A DNA stretch of 64,000 nt. Origin: Helicobacter turcicus. GTDB lineage: Bacteria; Campylobacterota; Campylobacteria; Campylobacterales; Helicobacteraceae. The first letter of the stretch is position 1, and the number at the start of each line of letters is the position of its first letter. This document shows positions 19,150-28,741 of this stretch, in pieces. The stretch spans positions 166,437-230,436 of the forward strand of contig NZ_JAIGYQ010000002.1 of assembly GCF_019711685.1 (NCBI RefSeq). Reading direction: 5' to 3'. The translations under genes were made by a program, and so were the position numbers. The notes below the pieces were generated by a model. That model searched no databases. It was not told where the DNA came from and saw nothing but the letters and a program-made list of their open reading frames with translations.

Positions 19150-20586
19150 TTAAAGGCTAAAAATATATTGTTTAAAGGCTAAAATTATGAGGGATTCCAA
19201 AACTAAAATTCCGCAAGTGATTAAAATGAATTTTGGATTCCATAGGATTTGAAAAAACGTTTGCCATCCAAAGTGATGCAGTGTTAAAAAAAATACTATA
19301 AAACCACTAATGCTCCCGGCAAGAGCAAGTCCCATAGCACCAAAAAATTGCATAAGAATAAGAGAAAATAGTGTGCCAATAGCCAGAGAGATTGCCGAGA
19401 TTTTTGCTGCTAATATTTGCTGTCCTTTAGAGTAAAGCCATAAAGAAAAAATCTTCGCAAGTCCAAAGGGTAGCAATCCAATAAGATATGCTCCAAATAC
19501 ACTTGAGCAAATTAGCGTATCTGTGCGCATAAATTTTCCACGTTCAAAGAGCAACCAAATAATTTCATTTCTAAGCAAGATTCCACCTAGTGTGCAGATA
19601 CTAAGCAAGATTAAAAGCAGCCAAAAAGACTTTGTGAGTGTTTTAATTGCTTCATTTTCTTTAGATTCCTTAATGTATTTTGCAACTAGGGGGAAGAGGG
19701 CAGTGGAAGTGGCGATCGCAAAAATGGCTAAAGGTAACTGAAAAAGGCGGTTTGCATAGTAAAGATAGGAGATAGAGCCACTAGCTAAAAAAGAAGCTAA
19801 AAGTGTGTCAATAAAAGAAGCAATTTGCGCAGTGGAGCTTCCAAGCATTGCAGGAAAAAACTGCTTAAAAAAGTCCTTCACACTAGTATTAATACTAGAT
19901 TTTCTGTTTTGTTTATGGAGAGAGTTTGCGGAATCTTTTAATTCTCTAAAGCCGCAAAGAAGAAGCTTCAAAAACCCTAAACGATATATCGGGATAAAAT
20001 GCAAAGCAATCTGAGCAATTCCTCCTGCAAGAACGGCATAACTAAGGATTAATACCGCATCATACGCATTGCTGTTTTGGACTAACAATAAAGCTATAAT
20101 CATTGCAAGATTCAAAAGGGCAGGAGAATATGCCCAAGCAGTAAAATTACGCTTGTATTGAAGCATTGCTCCAAGAAATGTAACAATAAAGACTAAAAGC
20201 AAATACCAAAAGTTAATGGCAACTAAAGGTGCAGTAAGTGTGATAAGCTCATCAGAGAATCCAAAAGCTAGAAGTTTAGTTATAGGCATACTAAAGAGTG
20301 TAACAATAAGAGAAAGAAGGAGTAAAATTACACAAAAGATAAGCCCAATTTTAAGTGCAAAACCGCCACGGAAGCGCGCTTTGAAAAATCCGGGCAGAAA
20401 GGATTGATTAAATGCACCCTCACCAAAAACACGGCGAAAGAGATTTGGGAGTTTAAAAGCAACAAAAAACATATCACTATAAATTCCAGCTCCAAGGGTA
20501 TTTGCTGTTAGGAAATCACGGAAAAAACCTAGAATTCTAGAAGTTAGGATTCCGCTAGAGTTGGTAAAAAAGCCTCTTAAAAACAT
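19150..20586 (-). CDS. murJ: Lipid II flippase MurJ (MviN)
   Basis: This 478-residue polytopic membrane protein of the MOP superfamily begins with the typical MurJ segment TNSSGILTSRILGFFRDFLTANTLG, followed by AFKLPNLFRRVFGEGAFNQSFLP. It flips lipid II across the inner membrane for peptidoglycan synthesis. About 13-14 hydrophobic helices are visible. The last codons contain a tandem-like duplication (the same 14 bases at about 19148 and 19170), which slightly alters the C-terminus. Confidence 0.95.
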   Translation of the reverse strand: MFLRGFFTNSSGILTSRILGFFRDFLTANTLGAGIYSDMFFVAFKLPNLFRRVFGEGAFNQSFLPGFFKARFRGGFALKIGLIFCVILLLLSLIVTLFSMPITKLLAFGFSDELITLTAPLVAINFWYLLLVFIVTFLGAMLQYKRNFTAWAYSPALLNLAMIIALLLVQNSNAYDAVLILSYAVLAGGIAQIALHFIPIYRLGFLKLLLCGFRELKDSANSLHKQNRKSSINTSVKDFFKQFFPAMLGSSTAQIASFIDTLLASFLASGSISYLYYANRLFQLPLAIFAIATSTALFPLVAKYIKESKENEAIKTLTKSFWLLLILLSICTLGGILLRNEIIWLLFERGKFMRTDTLICSSVFGAYLIGLLPFGLAKIFSLWLYSKGQQILAAKISAISLAIGTLFSLILMQFFGAMGLALAGSISGFIVFFLTLHHFGWQTFFQILWNPKFILITCGILVLESLIILAFKQYIFSL

Positions 20587-20689
20587 TGTATATCTCTTTT
20601 TTGGGTGAAAATCAAAAAATTTAAATTAAACTTATAGCAACATTTGGCTAAAATTGAACGCTTATTTTTACATAAAAGGTTTTAGAGAT

Positions 20690-22477
20690 ATGTTAAAAAA
20701 AGGTTCGCGTGTATTTCGACCTTATTATATTAATGAATGTGAAGACATTAAATTTGCTATTAAGCAAGTCGCCTCGCAGTATAATCGCGATGCAGATTCC
20801 TTTGATTTTGAGCTTCAAGCAATAACGACTTATAAAAAAAATCTTTATGATTATGAATTAGAACAAATTCAACAAGACGTCGTTGATAAGTTTTTACAAA
20901 ATCGCGATAATATGCTAGAGCCAAATTTAGTGATTTCCCAACGTTATTGTATTCTGATTAAAGAAAAGGAGCGTAAGGAGACGCAGTTTCATTTAAGCAC
21001 AGATAAGAGTTTTAGCGAAGCTTTTTTGTATTTTCATTCTGGCTTTACTTTTAAAGAAGGAAATTTTGAGAATCTTTATGCGCGAATTAAAAAAGAAAAA
21101 GTATGGAATAAGATTCTATGTTTTGATGAAAAGAGTGAAAAGAAAGCATTATTAGATTTTTTGAATACATTATCATATCCGCTTAAAGAAGAAACGCGCT
21201 ATCTATTAATACGTGGGGTAAATTTAGTTGTTAGCACAGAAGCAAAGTTAAGTTTTAAAAAAGATATTACTGCACAATTTCAAACCGTCTTAGCAAATGA
21301 GGTGATTTGTGAGTTTCAAAAGCCATTACAAGGAAAGCCCGGACGTAATATTAGAGGAGATTATATTATCCCACAAGCACCAAAGCAAGAGAAACAAACA
21401 AGCCCTTTGAGATACGATTCTGTAAGTATTACTCTTGTGGATTATCCCACTAAGATAGAGTATAGAAGTGCTATTGGAGGACTTTTAGATTATAATGATG
21501 ATGTGCTAAGTATAGAAGATACGCTTGAGACACAAGAAGTTTCCTTTAAGACCACAGGCTCTCTAATTGGCGCAATTGATAGTGGAGCAGTTATTAATAT
21601 TACAGAAGCAGATGCGATGAAAGAAGCCTTAGGGCAAGGAATGGAAATTCAAGCAGGAGAGGTTAATATTGAGGGAAATGTCGGCTCTGATGCGATTGTG
21701 CATTCTAAAAAAGTGCATATTGGTGGGCTAACACATCAAAGCTCAAAAATCTATGCAGATAATGTAGCAGTAGCAACACATAAGGGGTATATTAAGGGTG
21801 AAAATGTCCAAATTGATATGCTAGAAGCTGGAATTGTTGAAGGAAAACGTGTAGAAATTAGTAAAATGTATGGAGGCAAGATTTATGCTGAAGAGATTGT
21901 TATTCACACTCTGCATTCTAATGCCTTTTTATATGCTACAAAAAGTATTCACATTGTCCATATGAAAAAAGGAGAGAATAAATTTTTCTTAGCAGCAGAT
22001 TATAGCCCAAGTAATAAAGAGCGGTATAATGCACTTTTAGCACAAAAAAACAATTGCATTAAAGAGGCGATCCGCTTAACAAAAGAGTTAAAGGTTGAGA
22101 GTTTGGAACTCTCAAAACTAAAAGACACAGCCGATGAAGTGCGTAAAGTGCTAATGCAGTATAAAAATACCAAAACCAAGCCACCAAGCTATTTGTTAGA
22201 AAAGTTTGAAGCATACCATGCGCGTGTTGTAGCATTGCGTGAAAAAAGAGAAAAGATTAATCAACTAAGTGGAACGTTTAAAAGTGCGCGTGAGGATATT
22301 GCAAGGCTAGATGTGCAAACAAAAGATGCAACTATTAGTGTGGATAGTGGCTGGGTGGGCTATAATGAAGTGCATTATACTTTTTATGCACCAAGTCGAG
22401 ATTTTTTGTGCATTCCAAAGCCTGGAGAGCCTTCAAAAGTGATTTATAAAGACGATAAAATTGAGTTAGTGTTATAA
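20690..22477 (+). CDS. FapA-domain protein (DUF342), flagellar assembly protein A-like
   Basis: A protein of about 595 residues with a DUF342/FapA core: a repetitive beta-helix region (about residues 280-430, with motifs such as VNIEGNVGSDAIVHSKKVHIGG), followed by a coiled coil (about 440-555) and a short C-terminal domain. Helicobacter and Campylobacter encode such proteins next to flagellar or morphology functions. I take ATG 20690 (MLKKGSRVF) over TTG 20654. It is divergent from murJ and precedes ruvA by seven bases. Confidence 0.75.
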   Translation: MLKKGSRVFRPYYINECEDIKFAIKQVASQYNRDADSFDFELQAITTYKKNLYDYELEQIQQDVVDKFLQNRDNMLEPNLVISQRYCILIKEKERKETQFHLSTDKSFSEAFLYFHSGFTFKEGNFENLYARIKKEKVWNKILCFDEKSEKKALLDFLNTLSYPLKEETRYLLIRGVNLVVSTEAKLSFKKDITAQFQTVLANEVICEFQKPLQGKPGRNIRGDYIIPQAPKQEKQTSPLRYDSVSITLVDYPTKIEYRSAIGGLLDYNDDVLSIEDTLETQEVSFKTTGSLIGAIDSGAVINITEADAMKEALGQGMEIQAGEVNIEGNVGSDAIVHSKKVHIGGLTHQSSKIYADNVAVATHKGYIKGENVQIDMLEAGIVEGKRVEISKMYGGKIYAEEIVIHTLHSNAFLYATKSIHIVHMKKGENKFFLAADYSPSNKERYNALLAQKNNCIKEAIRLTKELKVESLELSKLKDTADEVRKVLMQYKNTKTKPPSYLLEKFEAYHARVVALREKREKINQLSGTFKSAREDIARLDVQTKDATISVDSGWVGYNEVHYTFYAPSRDFLCIPKPGEPSKVIYKDDKIELVL

Positions 22478-22484
22478 AGGAAAA

Positions 22485-23069
22485 ATGATGATTATTGCAA
22501 TGGAAGGGGAGATTTTTAGTAAAGAGCCTACGCATATTGGGCTAAAGTGTGCTGGGGTTGTGTATGGAGTGTTTATTTCTATTCAATCTTCTAACCAAAT
22601 CAAACAAAATGTGGGTGAGAAACTAACTCTACACATTACGCAAATTATTCGTGAAGATGCGCAAATGCTTTTTGGATTTGTGGAGTTGCTAGAAAAAAGT
22701 TTATTTGAGCGTCTTATTAAAATTAATGGAGTGGGTCCAAAAGTGGCTATGGCAATCCTCTCTACTTATACACCCCAAACTTTTGCTAAAGTGGTGGAAA
22801 ATAATGATATAAAATCCATGCAACGTGTGCCCGGAATTGGTCCAAAAAGTGCAGGTAGAATTTTAGTAGAACTCTCTGGTTGGTCGCTAGAGCTTATGCA
22901 AGAGAAGAGCGTGAGCTCATCAGAGGATTCTAATTTGCACCAAGTTATCTTAGCCTTAGAGTCCTTAGGATATAAAAATGATGTGATTGCAAAGGCTACA
23001 AAAGGACTAGAAAATGATGAGGTAGGCGCAATGGTAAAGGCTGCATTAAAGCGCCTACAAACATTATAA
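22485..23069 (+). CDS. ruvA: Holliday junction helicase subunit RuvA
   Basis: This 194-residue protein has an OB-fold N-domain (MIIAMEGEI start), two helix-hairpin-helix motifs (LIKINGVGPKVAMAILS and MQRVPGIGPKSAGRILVE) and a C-terminal domain III that contacts RuvB. It binds four-way junctions and directs RuvB branch migration. RBS AAGGA is followed by tandem ATGs; either gives a near-identical protein. Confidence 0.96.
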   Translation: MMIIAMEGEIFSKEPTHIGLKCAGVVYGVFISIQSSNQIKQNVGEKLTLHITQIIREDAQMLFGFVELLEKSLFERLIKINGVGPKVAMAILSTYTPQTFAKVVENNDIKSMQRVPGIGPKSAGRILVELSGWSLELMQEKSVSSSEDSNLHQVILALESLGYKNDVIAKATKGLENDEVGAMVKAALKRLQTL

Positions 23070-23084
23070 AATAAGGAATCTTTT

Positions 23085-24416
23085 TTGAGCAAAAAACTGC
23101 ATTTAATTTCTTTGGGTTGCACGAAAAATTTAGTGGATAGTGAAGTAATGTTAGGGTGTCTAAGCTCTTATGAAAATACGCAAGATGTGAGTGAAGCTGA
23201 TGTTGTGATTGTTAATACTTGTGGTTTTATTGAAGCAGCAAAGCAAGAGAGCATTCAAACACTTCTGCATGCATTAGAATCCAAAAAAAATGGGGCAATT
23301 TTGGTAGCAAGTGGATGTTTGAGTGAACGTTATGCAAAGGAGTTAAAGCAAGAAATTCCAGAGATTGACATTATCACAGGAGTTGGGGATTATGATAAGA
23401 TTGATGCGATGATTCAAAGACGCAAAAAAGGTGAGGAGATTTGTCAAAGTCGTAAGGGCGTGTTTTTGGCAGATGAGAATAATAAACGTGTGATTAGTGG
23501 CTCAAATATCCATGCTTATATTAAGTTATCAGAAGGTTGCAATCAAAAGTGTAGCTTCTGTGCGATTCCCTCTTTTAAGGGCAAGTTGCATTCACGCACT
23601 TTAGAATCCACACTAAAAGAAGTGCAAAATTTAGTTAAAAGAGGTTTTAGGGATTTTAGCTTTATTGCACAAGATTCTAGCTCATATATGCGTGATTTAG
23701 GTGTCAAAAATGGGCTTGTGGAACTTATTAAAAGGATTGATGCGCTCGTGGAGAATGGGTTAGAGCTTAGAAGTGCTAGGATTTTATATCTTTATCCCTC
23801 TACTACCTCAAAGAAGCTAATTCAAGCAATTTGTGATTCTAAAGTGTTTGTGAATTATTTTGATATGCCTTTACAGCATATAAGTAAAAATGTATTAAAG
23901 ATAATGGGACGCAGTGGAGAGTTTAGAGATTTGCTAGATAGAATGCGAATGGCTTCTAATAGTTTTGTGCGCACAAGTTTTATTATAGGACATCCTGGAG
24001 AGAGCGAACAGGATTTTATTGAACTTTGTGAGTTTATTAAAGAGTTTTCATTTGATAGAATGAATCTTTTTGCTTTTTCTAAAGAAGAGGGGACAAAGAG
24101 TGCGACAATGGAGCAGATTCCACAAAAGATTATTAATGCACGTTTAAAGGAGATGGATGCAATTTTTACAAAGCAGTATAAGGCAGATTTAAGAGCACTT
24201 GTTGGCAGGGAGATTGTGGCGATTATTGAAGGAAAATCACAGGAATCGGAGTATTTTTATAGTGCGCGTGATGTGCGCTTTGCCCCTAGTATTGATGGGG
24301 AGATTTTGATTAATGATACAGAGCTTAATGAAGAATTAAAAGCTGGGTATTATAGAGTTAAGATTACAGAAGTGGTGGGAGAAAATGTGATTGGTTGCGT
24401 GATTGGATATGCTTAG
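23085..24416 (+). CDS. rimO: Ribosomal protein S12 methylthiotransferase
   Basis: This radical SAM enzyme methylthiolates the conserved aspartate of ribosomal protein S12. Signature segments are SLGCTKNLVDSE at the N-terminus, VNTCGFI, and the radical SAM motif CNQKCSFC (about residue 149), followed by a TRAM-type C-terminus. The start is TTG at 23085 with AAGGA eight bases upstream. SLGCTKN and the CGFI motif separate RimO from MiaB and MtaB. tilS overlaps its 3' end. Confidence 0.95.
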   Translation: MSKKLHLISLGCTKNLVDSEVMLGCLSSYENTQDVSEADVVIVNTCGFIEAAKQESIQTLLHALESKKNGAILVASGCLSERYAKELKQEIPEIDIITGVGDYDKIDAMIQRRKKGEEICQSRKGVFLADENNKRVISGSNIHAYIKLSEGCNQKCSFCAIPSFKGKLHSRTLESTLKEVQNLVKRGFRDFSFIAQDSSSYMRDLGVKNGLVELIKRIDALVENGLELRSARILYLYPSTTSKKLIQAICDSKVFVNYFDMPLQHISKNVLKIMGRSGEFRDLLDRMRMASNSFVRTSFIIGHPGESEQDFIELCEFIKEFSFDRMNLFAFSKEEGTKSATMEQIPQKIINARLKEMDAIFTKQYKADLRALVGREIVAIIEGKSQESEYFYSARDVRFAPSIDGEILINDTELNEELKAGYYRVKITEVVGENVIGCVIGYA

Positions 24417-25413
24417 ACTTGAATTTTTAGAGATTTTAAAGGGGAGGAGGAATCTTTTAGGTTTTTCTGGAGGTGTGGATTCCACAGCATTGTATTTTTT
24501 GTTGCAACAACATGGAATTATGTTTGATGTGGCGATTGTAGATTATGGTGTGCGTAAGCAATCTAGCTTAGAAGTTAATCGCGCTAAAGCACTTTGTTTT
24601 TGGGATAAGAAACGTTGTTTTATTGGGCATTCAGAACCGATTTTTGCAGATTTTGAACATAGGGCGCGCAAGGCACGTTATGTGTTTTTTGAAGAAATTA
24701 TTAGCACACAGGGTTACCAAAATCTAATTCTTGCTCATCAATTAAATGACGCTTTTGAGTGGTTTTTAATGCAGTTTTGCAAGGGTTCAAGTTTATTAAA
24801 AATGCAAGGATGTTATAAGAGACAAGGGATTTTGGATTATTTGGTGGTCAGACCATTGATTAAAAGCACTCGTATGGAGATTTTGAAGTATTTAGAAAGT
24901 GAAAAAATCTTTTATTTTGAGGATTTTAGTAATTTAGATTCCAAATTTTTACGCAATACTTTTAGAAAGAATTTTAGTAACCCCTTGCTTACGCACTTCA
25001 AAAATGGAATTGCTTTTAGTTTAGAGAAGCTTGGGAGTGAAATTGTAGATGTGGAGTTATTTAGAATCCCATCCTTAGAGCCTTTTTGTATCTTTAGGGA
25101 GGGAGGTGTAGAGCAAATAGATAGGGCGTGTAAGCATTGTGGAATTCTTCTTTCTCGCGCACAAAGAGAAATACTAGAAAAGATGCTTAAGAGTAATAGT
25201 TTTTCAGTGGTGCTGCAACATAAAGTGAGTGTGGAGAAGTCAGAAGGTAGAATCTTTGTTGCTCCTTTTAAAGTTCATTTAGTTGCAATTCCAAAAGAAT
25301 TTAAAGAAAAATATCGTAAGCTTAAGATACCAAAACGTTTTCGGAGCTTCTTAGAGAGTGCAAGGGAGAAGGGTAGGCTTGAAGCGGTGTTATCAATTTT
25401 AAAGGAGATATGA
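24409..25413 (+). CDS. tilS: tRNA(Ile)-lysidine synthase
   Basis: This N-type ATP pyrophosphatase has the PP-loop SGGVDS at about residues 20-25. It converts the wobble cytidine of tRNA(Ile2) to lysidine, which is needed to read AUA. The later segment LILAHQLNDAFEWFLMQ matches the TilS core. The ATG at 24409 lies within the rimO stop; an in-frame TTG at 24403 is less likely. The 334-residue length matches epsilon-type TilS without a long C-terminal domain. Confidence 0.9.
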   Translation: MLRLEFLEILKGRRNLLGFSGGVDSTALYFLLQQHGIMFDVAIVDYGVRKQSSLEVNRAKALCFWDKKRCFIGHSEPIFADFEHRARKARYVFFEEIISTQGYQNLILAHQLNDAFEWFLMQFCKGSSLLKMQGCYKRQGILDYLVVRPLIKSTRMEILKYLESEKIFYFEDFSNLDSKFLRNTFRKNFSNPLLTHFKNGIAFSLEKLGSEIVDVELFRIPSLEPFCIFREGGVEQIDRACKHCGILLSRAQREILEKMLKSNSFSVVLQHKVSVEKSEGRIFVAPFKVHLVAIPKEFKEKYRKLKIPKRFRSFLESAREKGRLEAVLSILKEI

Positions 25414-25745
25414 TGGGAAAAATTTTATTATTAAAAAGTGATGTGATTGGAGAGAGTGGTGAGCTTGGAAGAAAGCTTATGCTGAATTTTCTAGGGACGC
25501 TCTTAACAATGGAATCCTTGCCAAAGGCAATATATTTGTTGAATCGTTCTGTATTATTAGCCACTAATGATAGTGAGGGCGTAGAGGCATTAAAACGTTT
25601 AGAAGCAAAGGGCGTTGCAATTTATTCTTGTCAGACTTGTTTGGGGTATTTTAATGTTCTTGATGTGTTAAAGGTTGGGAGTGTGGGAAATATGCAGAGC
25701 ACACTTAATGCGCTGTTTAGCGAAAATTCTGTGATTACGTTTTAG
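25413..25745 (+). CDS. YedF/DsrE-like sulfurtransferase-type protein
   Basis: This 110-residue protein resembles the C-terminal DsrE-like domain of YedF: start GKILLLKSD, a core with LGRKLMLNFLGTL, and the cysteine motif SCQTCLGYF near residue 75. Such proteins are linked to sulfur or selenium transfer but the substrate is unknown. The AAAGGAG at 25401 favours the second of two ATGs (25413). The TilS stop overlaps. It ends 11 bases inside the convergent glycosyltransferase gene. Confidence 0.75.
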   Translation: MGKILLLKSDVIGESGELGRKLMLNFLGTLLTMESLPKAIYLLNRSVLLATNDSEGVEALKRLEAKGVAIYSCQTCLGYFNVLDVLKVGSVGNMQSTLNALFSENSVITF

Positions 25746-26802
25746 AATCCTTTAGCAAGGGGGATAAAAACTCATGGAGTGCATTGAGAGCTTTTTTTGT
25801 ATCAAGCTTTAAGAGACAATCGCTTTTTTGAGTGTTATTACAACCTGCATTGCCACAAGGCACACATGGCATTTTTTCTTGGTAAATGCGATGTTTTCCT
25901 ATTTGGATTCCACCTTTTTGGTTTTTAAAAATGGAATCTTGTAACGTATTATCCCAAGGATGCCAGAGTTGTGCAAAACTTGGTCCAAAAAAGGCAAAAG
26001 TTGGGATTCCATTTGCAGCACTTAGGTGCATTATAGAGGTATCTACACCAATGAATGCCTTAGCCTTTGTGTTTAGTAAAGCAACTTCTTCTAAAGAGAG
26101 ATTACCGGCAAAAATGATAGGATTGCTTTGTGTTAAGATTTGTATGGTTTGAATTTTTTGCATTTCATTAGCATTAGGTGCGGCGGTTAATACGCAAGGG
26201 ATTTGATAAGTTTGTGCGATAAAATCTACAATTTGCGCACAAAAGGAATCTTCTAGGCATTTAAATAGCCAATCACTAAAAAAATGACAATGCACAAATT
26301 CTTTTGGTAGATTTTTAAAAGCTTTGGAATCTTTAGCGACTTTAACGCACACGCATTTGCTAAGAATAGGAATCTGGAGTAAGCGTAGGGCATCAAGATT
26401 AGATTCTATGATGTGTTGTGGTTTGTGAGAGATTTTATGTGTGTAGATATGTTTTGTCCAAAAACTATGTGGAGTGATTCCAACACGTACTTTAGCACCT
26501 GTAAAAAAAGCTGCAAATGCGGCGCGCTCCCCACCTGTAAGCCCTAATACAATATCATATTTTTGTTCCCTTAGGGTAAAAAGCAAGGCAATATCGGACT
26601 TTAATCCAACAAAAATTCCTTTAGGACGTTTTAGTAAATATATAGTTCCTAGTAACGTAGTGTCTAGTAATCCTTCTGTGCCTGCATTTACAAGCATATC
26701 AATCTGGCAATTTTCTCCAAAATGTGCTTTGAGATTAGGAAATAAGGGGCTAGTTAGTAGCACATCTCCAATTTTGTTTAATATAATGATTAAGACTTTC
26801 AT
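25735..26802 (-). CDS. Glycosyltransferase family 9 (heptosyltransferase-like)
   Basis: This 355-residue GT9 protein starts with MKVLIIILNKIGDVLLTSPL. It has the C-terminal nucleotide-sugar site pattern AFIGVDTSIMHLSAANGIPTFAFFGPS and a following PCGNAGC cysteine cluster typical of this family. It probably adds a heptose or related sugar to the LPS/LOS core at the inner membrane. It follows htrB by five bases in the waaC-htrB operon; whether it is WaaF or a Q-type transferase cannot be decided from the sequence alone. Confidence 0.82.
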   Translation of the reverse strand: MKVLIIILNKIGDVLLTSPLFPNLKAHFGENCQIDMLVNAGTEGLLDTTLLGTIYLLKRPKGIFVGLKSDIALLFTLREQKYDIVLGLTGGERAAFAAFFTGAKVRVGITPHSFWTKHIYTHKISHKPQHIIESNLDALRLLQIPILSKCVCVKVAKDSKAFKNLPKEFVHCHFFSDWLFKCLEDSFCAQIVDFIAQTYQIPCVLTAAPNANEMQKIQTIQILTQSNPIIFAGNLSLEEVALLNTKAKAFIGVDTSIMHLSAANGIPTFAFFGPSFAQLWHPWDNTLQDSIFKNQKGGIQIGKHRIYQEKMPCVPCGNAGCNNTQKSDCLLKLDTKKALNALHEFLSPLLKDSKT

Positions 26803-26807
26803 AGTTT

Positions 26808-27725
26808 TTAATGCGTATAGATTTCTGGATATTGGTTTTTAAATTTTTTGTGAAACCATAGCCATTCTTTTGGATTTTCACGGATAATTTTTTCTAAAAT
26901 ATTGCTTTGAAGTTGTGTTAGGGCTTGGATATCTGCTTTTAAATCTTGTGTTTTTTGAAACTCTAGGGGTGGTAGGACTTTTATATGGATTTTGCGGTAA
27001 TCTTTGGAATATTCTGCAATGCAATGCACGATTTTTGCATCATATTTTAAAGCAAGCAAAGAAGCAATTGGCGTGTGACGGACATTTTTGCCGAAGAATT
27101 TTACAAGCAATCCTTCATCTTTAGCTGTGTTTTGGTCAGTTACGATTCCAACAACACCACATTTTTTAAGTGCGCGCACTAGACTAGTAGCCGAACCTTT
27201 TTTGTCTAAAATCGCAACATCAAAACGCTCACGCACATATGTAAGGTAGGCATTTACTAACGCACTAGGCGTCATTCTGGCGACTGCGGTTATCGGGTGG
27301 TTAAAAGTGCAAGTAAAAGCTGGAGTTGTGTATTCCCAATTACCAAAATGCGCAGTAACAAAGACGATTTTTTCGCCTTTTTCTAAAAGGTCAGCTATAA
27401 TCTTGGGTTGATCAAAGCTAATGGTGTCTAAAACCTTCTTTTTGCTGCTGACAGAAAGCATAAAAAAAAGTATGCTATTATAGACCAAATTGAGATAATT
27501 TGTTTTTAGAATCTCTTGTTTTTGGAGTTTATTTAGTGTGTTATTATAGGCAAAGTTTAGATTATTTAGTAAATCAAATTTGCGTTTGGAATCTAAAATG
27601 TATAAGATGTAGGCAATTGCCCTAGCAAGATTTAAGCGCAAGAAATGGGGCATATACAAAAAGCTAAGCCCAAGCATTTTAAGAGAACTAAAAAGAAAGA
27701 ATTTTTTAAAGCGTAAATGCTTCAT
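26808..27725 (-). CDS. htrB: Lipid A biosynthesis acyltransferase
   Basis: This LpxL/HtrB-family late acyltransferase transfers a secondary acyl chain to the lipid A precursor. The catalytic HX4E motif is visible as AHFGNWE (about residues 125-131), followed by the VARMTPS and VTDQNTAKDEG segments. An N-terminal hydrophobic stretch anchors it to the inner membrane. The start overlaps the waaC stop (ATGA), a typical coupled arrangement for LPS core and lipid A genes in this phylum. Confidence 0.93.
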   Translation of the reverse strand: MKHLRFKKFFLFSSLKMLGLSFLYMPHFLRLNLARAIAYILYILDSKRKFDLLNNLNFAYNNTLNKLQKQEILKTNYLNLVYNSILFFMLSVSSKKKVLDTISFDQPKIIADLLEKGEKIVFVTAHFGNWEYTTPAFTCTFNHPITAVARMTPSALVNAYLTYVRERFDVAILDKKGSATSLVRALKKCGVVGIVTDQNTAKDEGLLVKFFGKNVRHTPIASLLALKYDAKIVHCIAEYSKDYRKIHIKVLPPLEFQKTQDLKADIQALTQLQSNILEKIIRENPKEWLWFHKKFKNQYPEIYTH

Positions 27726-28741
27726 AAATTATTCCTTGAAAACGTTTTTGAGAGTGATTTTTCTAAAAGTGATTGTGTAAGCTCAAAAATCGCGCTTGGA
27801 TCAAGGGTTGCAATGTTGAAATTATTTTTATCATTATTTGTGTTAGCACTTAGGGAGAGGTTTTGTGGGGTGTCTAGGTTAAAACGTTCTCTTGGAGTTG
27901 ATCCAAAAAGCGTGATAGAAGGGCGTTTTAACGCCCAAGCAAGATGCGTGATTCCAGTGTCTCCACCGATGACTAAGTCCATTTGTGCAACTAAGCTTTT
28001 GATTTTTGCTAAATCTAGGCTGTGTATGTGGTAAAATTGTGCATTTTGTGGAATCGTAATTGGTTTTTGGGAGAGAAAAATAGGTGTGTAGCCTTTAGCA
28101 TTTAGCAATTTTGTGAGTTCTAAAAACTTTTCTAAGGGATAAGTTTTGTTAGGTTTTGAAGTTTCAAGCACACAAAGAATCTTTTTATTTTTGATGCTTG
28201 AAATGAAAGGAAATTGAGCAGACTTAAAGCCTAAAAAATCTTTTGGAGATTTTAGAGTCTCAAGACTAGGAATTGGCAAACCAAAAGTACCAAAGGCTAG
28301 AGTGGCATTGCGTAAGAGAATGTGGCTAGAATAGGGGATTGCAATGCTTTTAGTATAAAAAAGCTTTGCTAGGGATTCCTTAGGACTTTGGAATCCAAAA
28401 ATAGATTGTGCATTTAAGGTTTTAGCAATAAGTGCAGATTTTAACAAGCCTTGCATATCAAGTACAATATCAAAGGATTCTGTTTTTAAGGCTTTGTGCA
28501 TTGCAAGTAAAGTTTTTAAATCTTTTGTTTTTATTGCTTCTTTTAGAGGCAATGGGATTAGCCTATTAATATATGGAGAATCCTCCATAATTGCACTAAA
28601 TGTGGAGTCTATAATCCAATTAAGATGGAGCGTATAACGTTCTTTTAAGGCATCAAACAAACTTGGTAAAATACTAGCTGTGTGGATAATATCGCCCATA
28701 GCACTTAGGCGCACGATCGCTAGGTTAAGCGTTTGAGGCAT
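27722..28741 (-). CDS. waaC: ADP-heptose:LPS heptosyltransferase I
   Basis: This GT9 family protein (339 residues) has the N-terminal IVRLSAMGDIIHTASILPS and the C-terminal DLVIGGDTGITHLAWALKRPSITLFGSTPRERF patterns of WaaC, which adds the first heptose to Kdo. It shares its first base with the ppx stop and overlaps htrB, so it lies in the middle of the ferredoxin-ppx-waaC-htrB-GT9 run. Confidence 0.9.
   Translation of the reverse strand: MPQTLNLAIVRLSAMGDIIHTASILPSLFDALKERYTLHLNWIIDSTFSAIMEDSPYINRLIPLPLKEAIKTKDLKTLLAMHKALKTESFDIVLDMQGLLKSALIAKTLNAQSIFGFQSPKESLAKLFYTKSIAIPYSSHILLRNATLAFGTFGLPIPSLETLKSPKDFLGFKSAQFPFISSIKNKKILCVLETSKPNKTYPLEKFLELTKLLNAKGYTPIFLSQKPITIPQNAQFYHIHSLDLAKIKSLVAQMDLVIGGDTGITHLAWALKRPSITLFGSTPRERFNLDTPQNLSLSANTNNDKNNFNIATLDPSAIFELTQSLLEKSLSKTFSRNNL

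Noticed and set aside
24403..24408. TTG start for tilS
   Set aside because: The ATG two codons later is a stronger start codon and still overlaps the rimO stop in the usual way.
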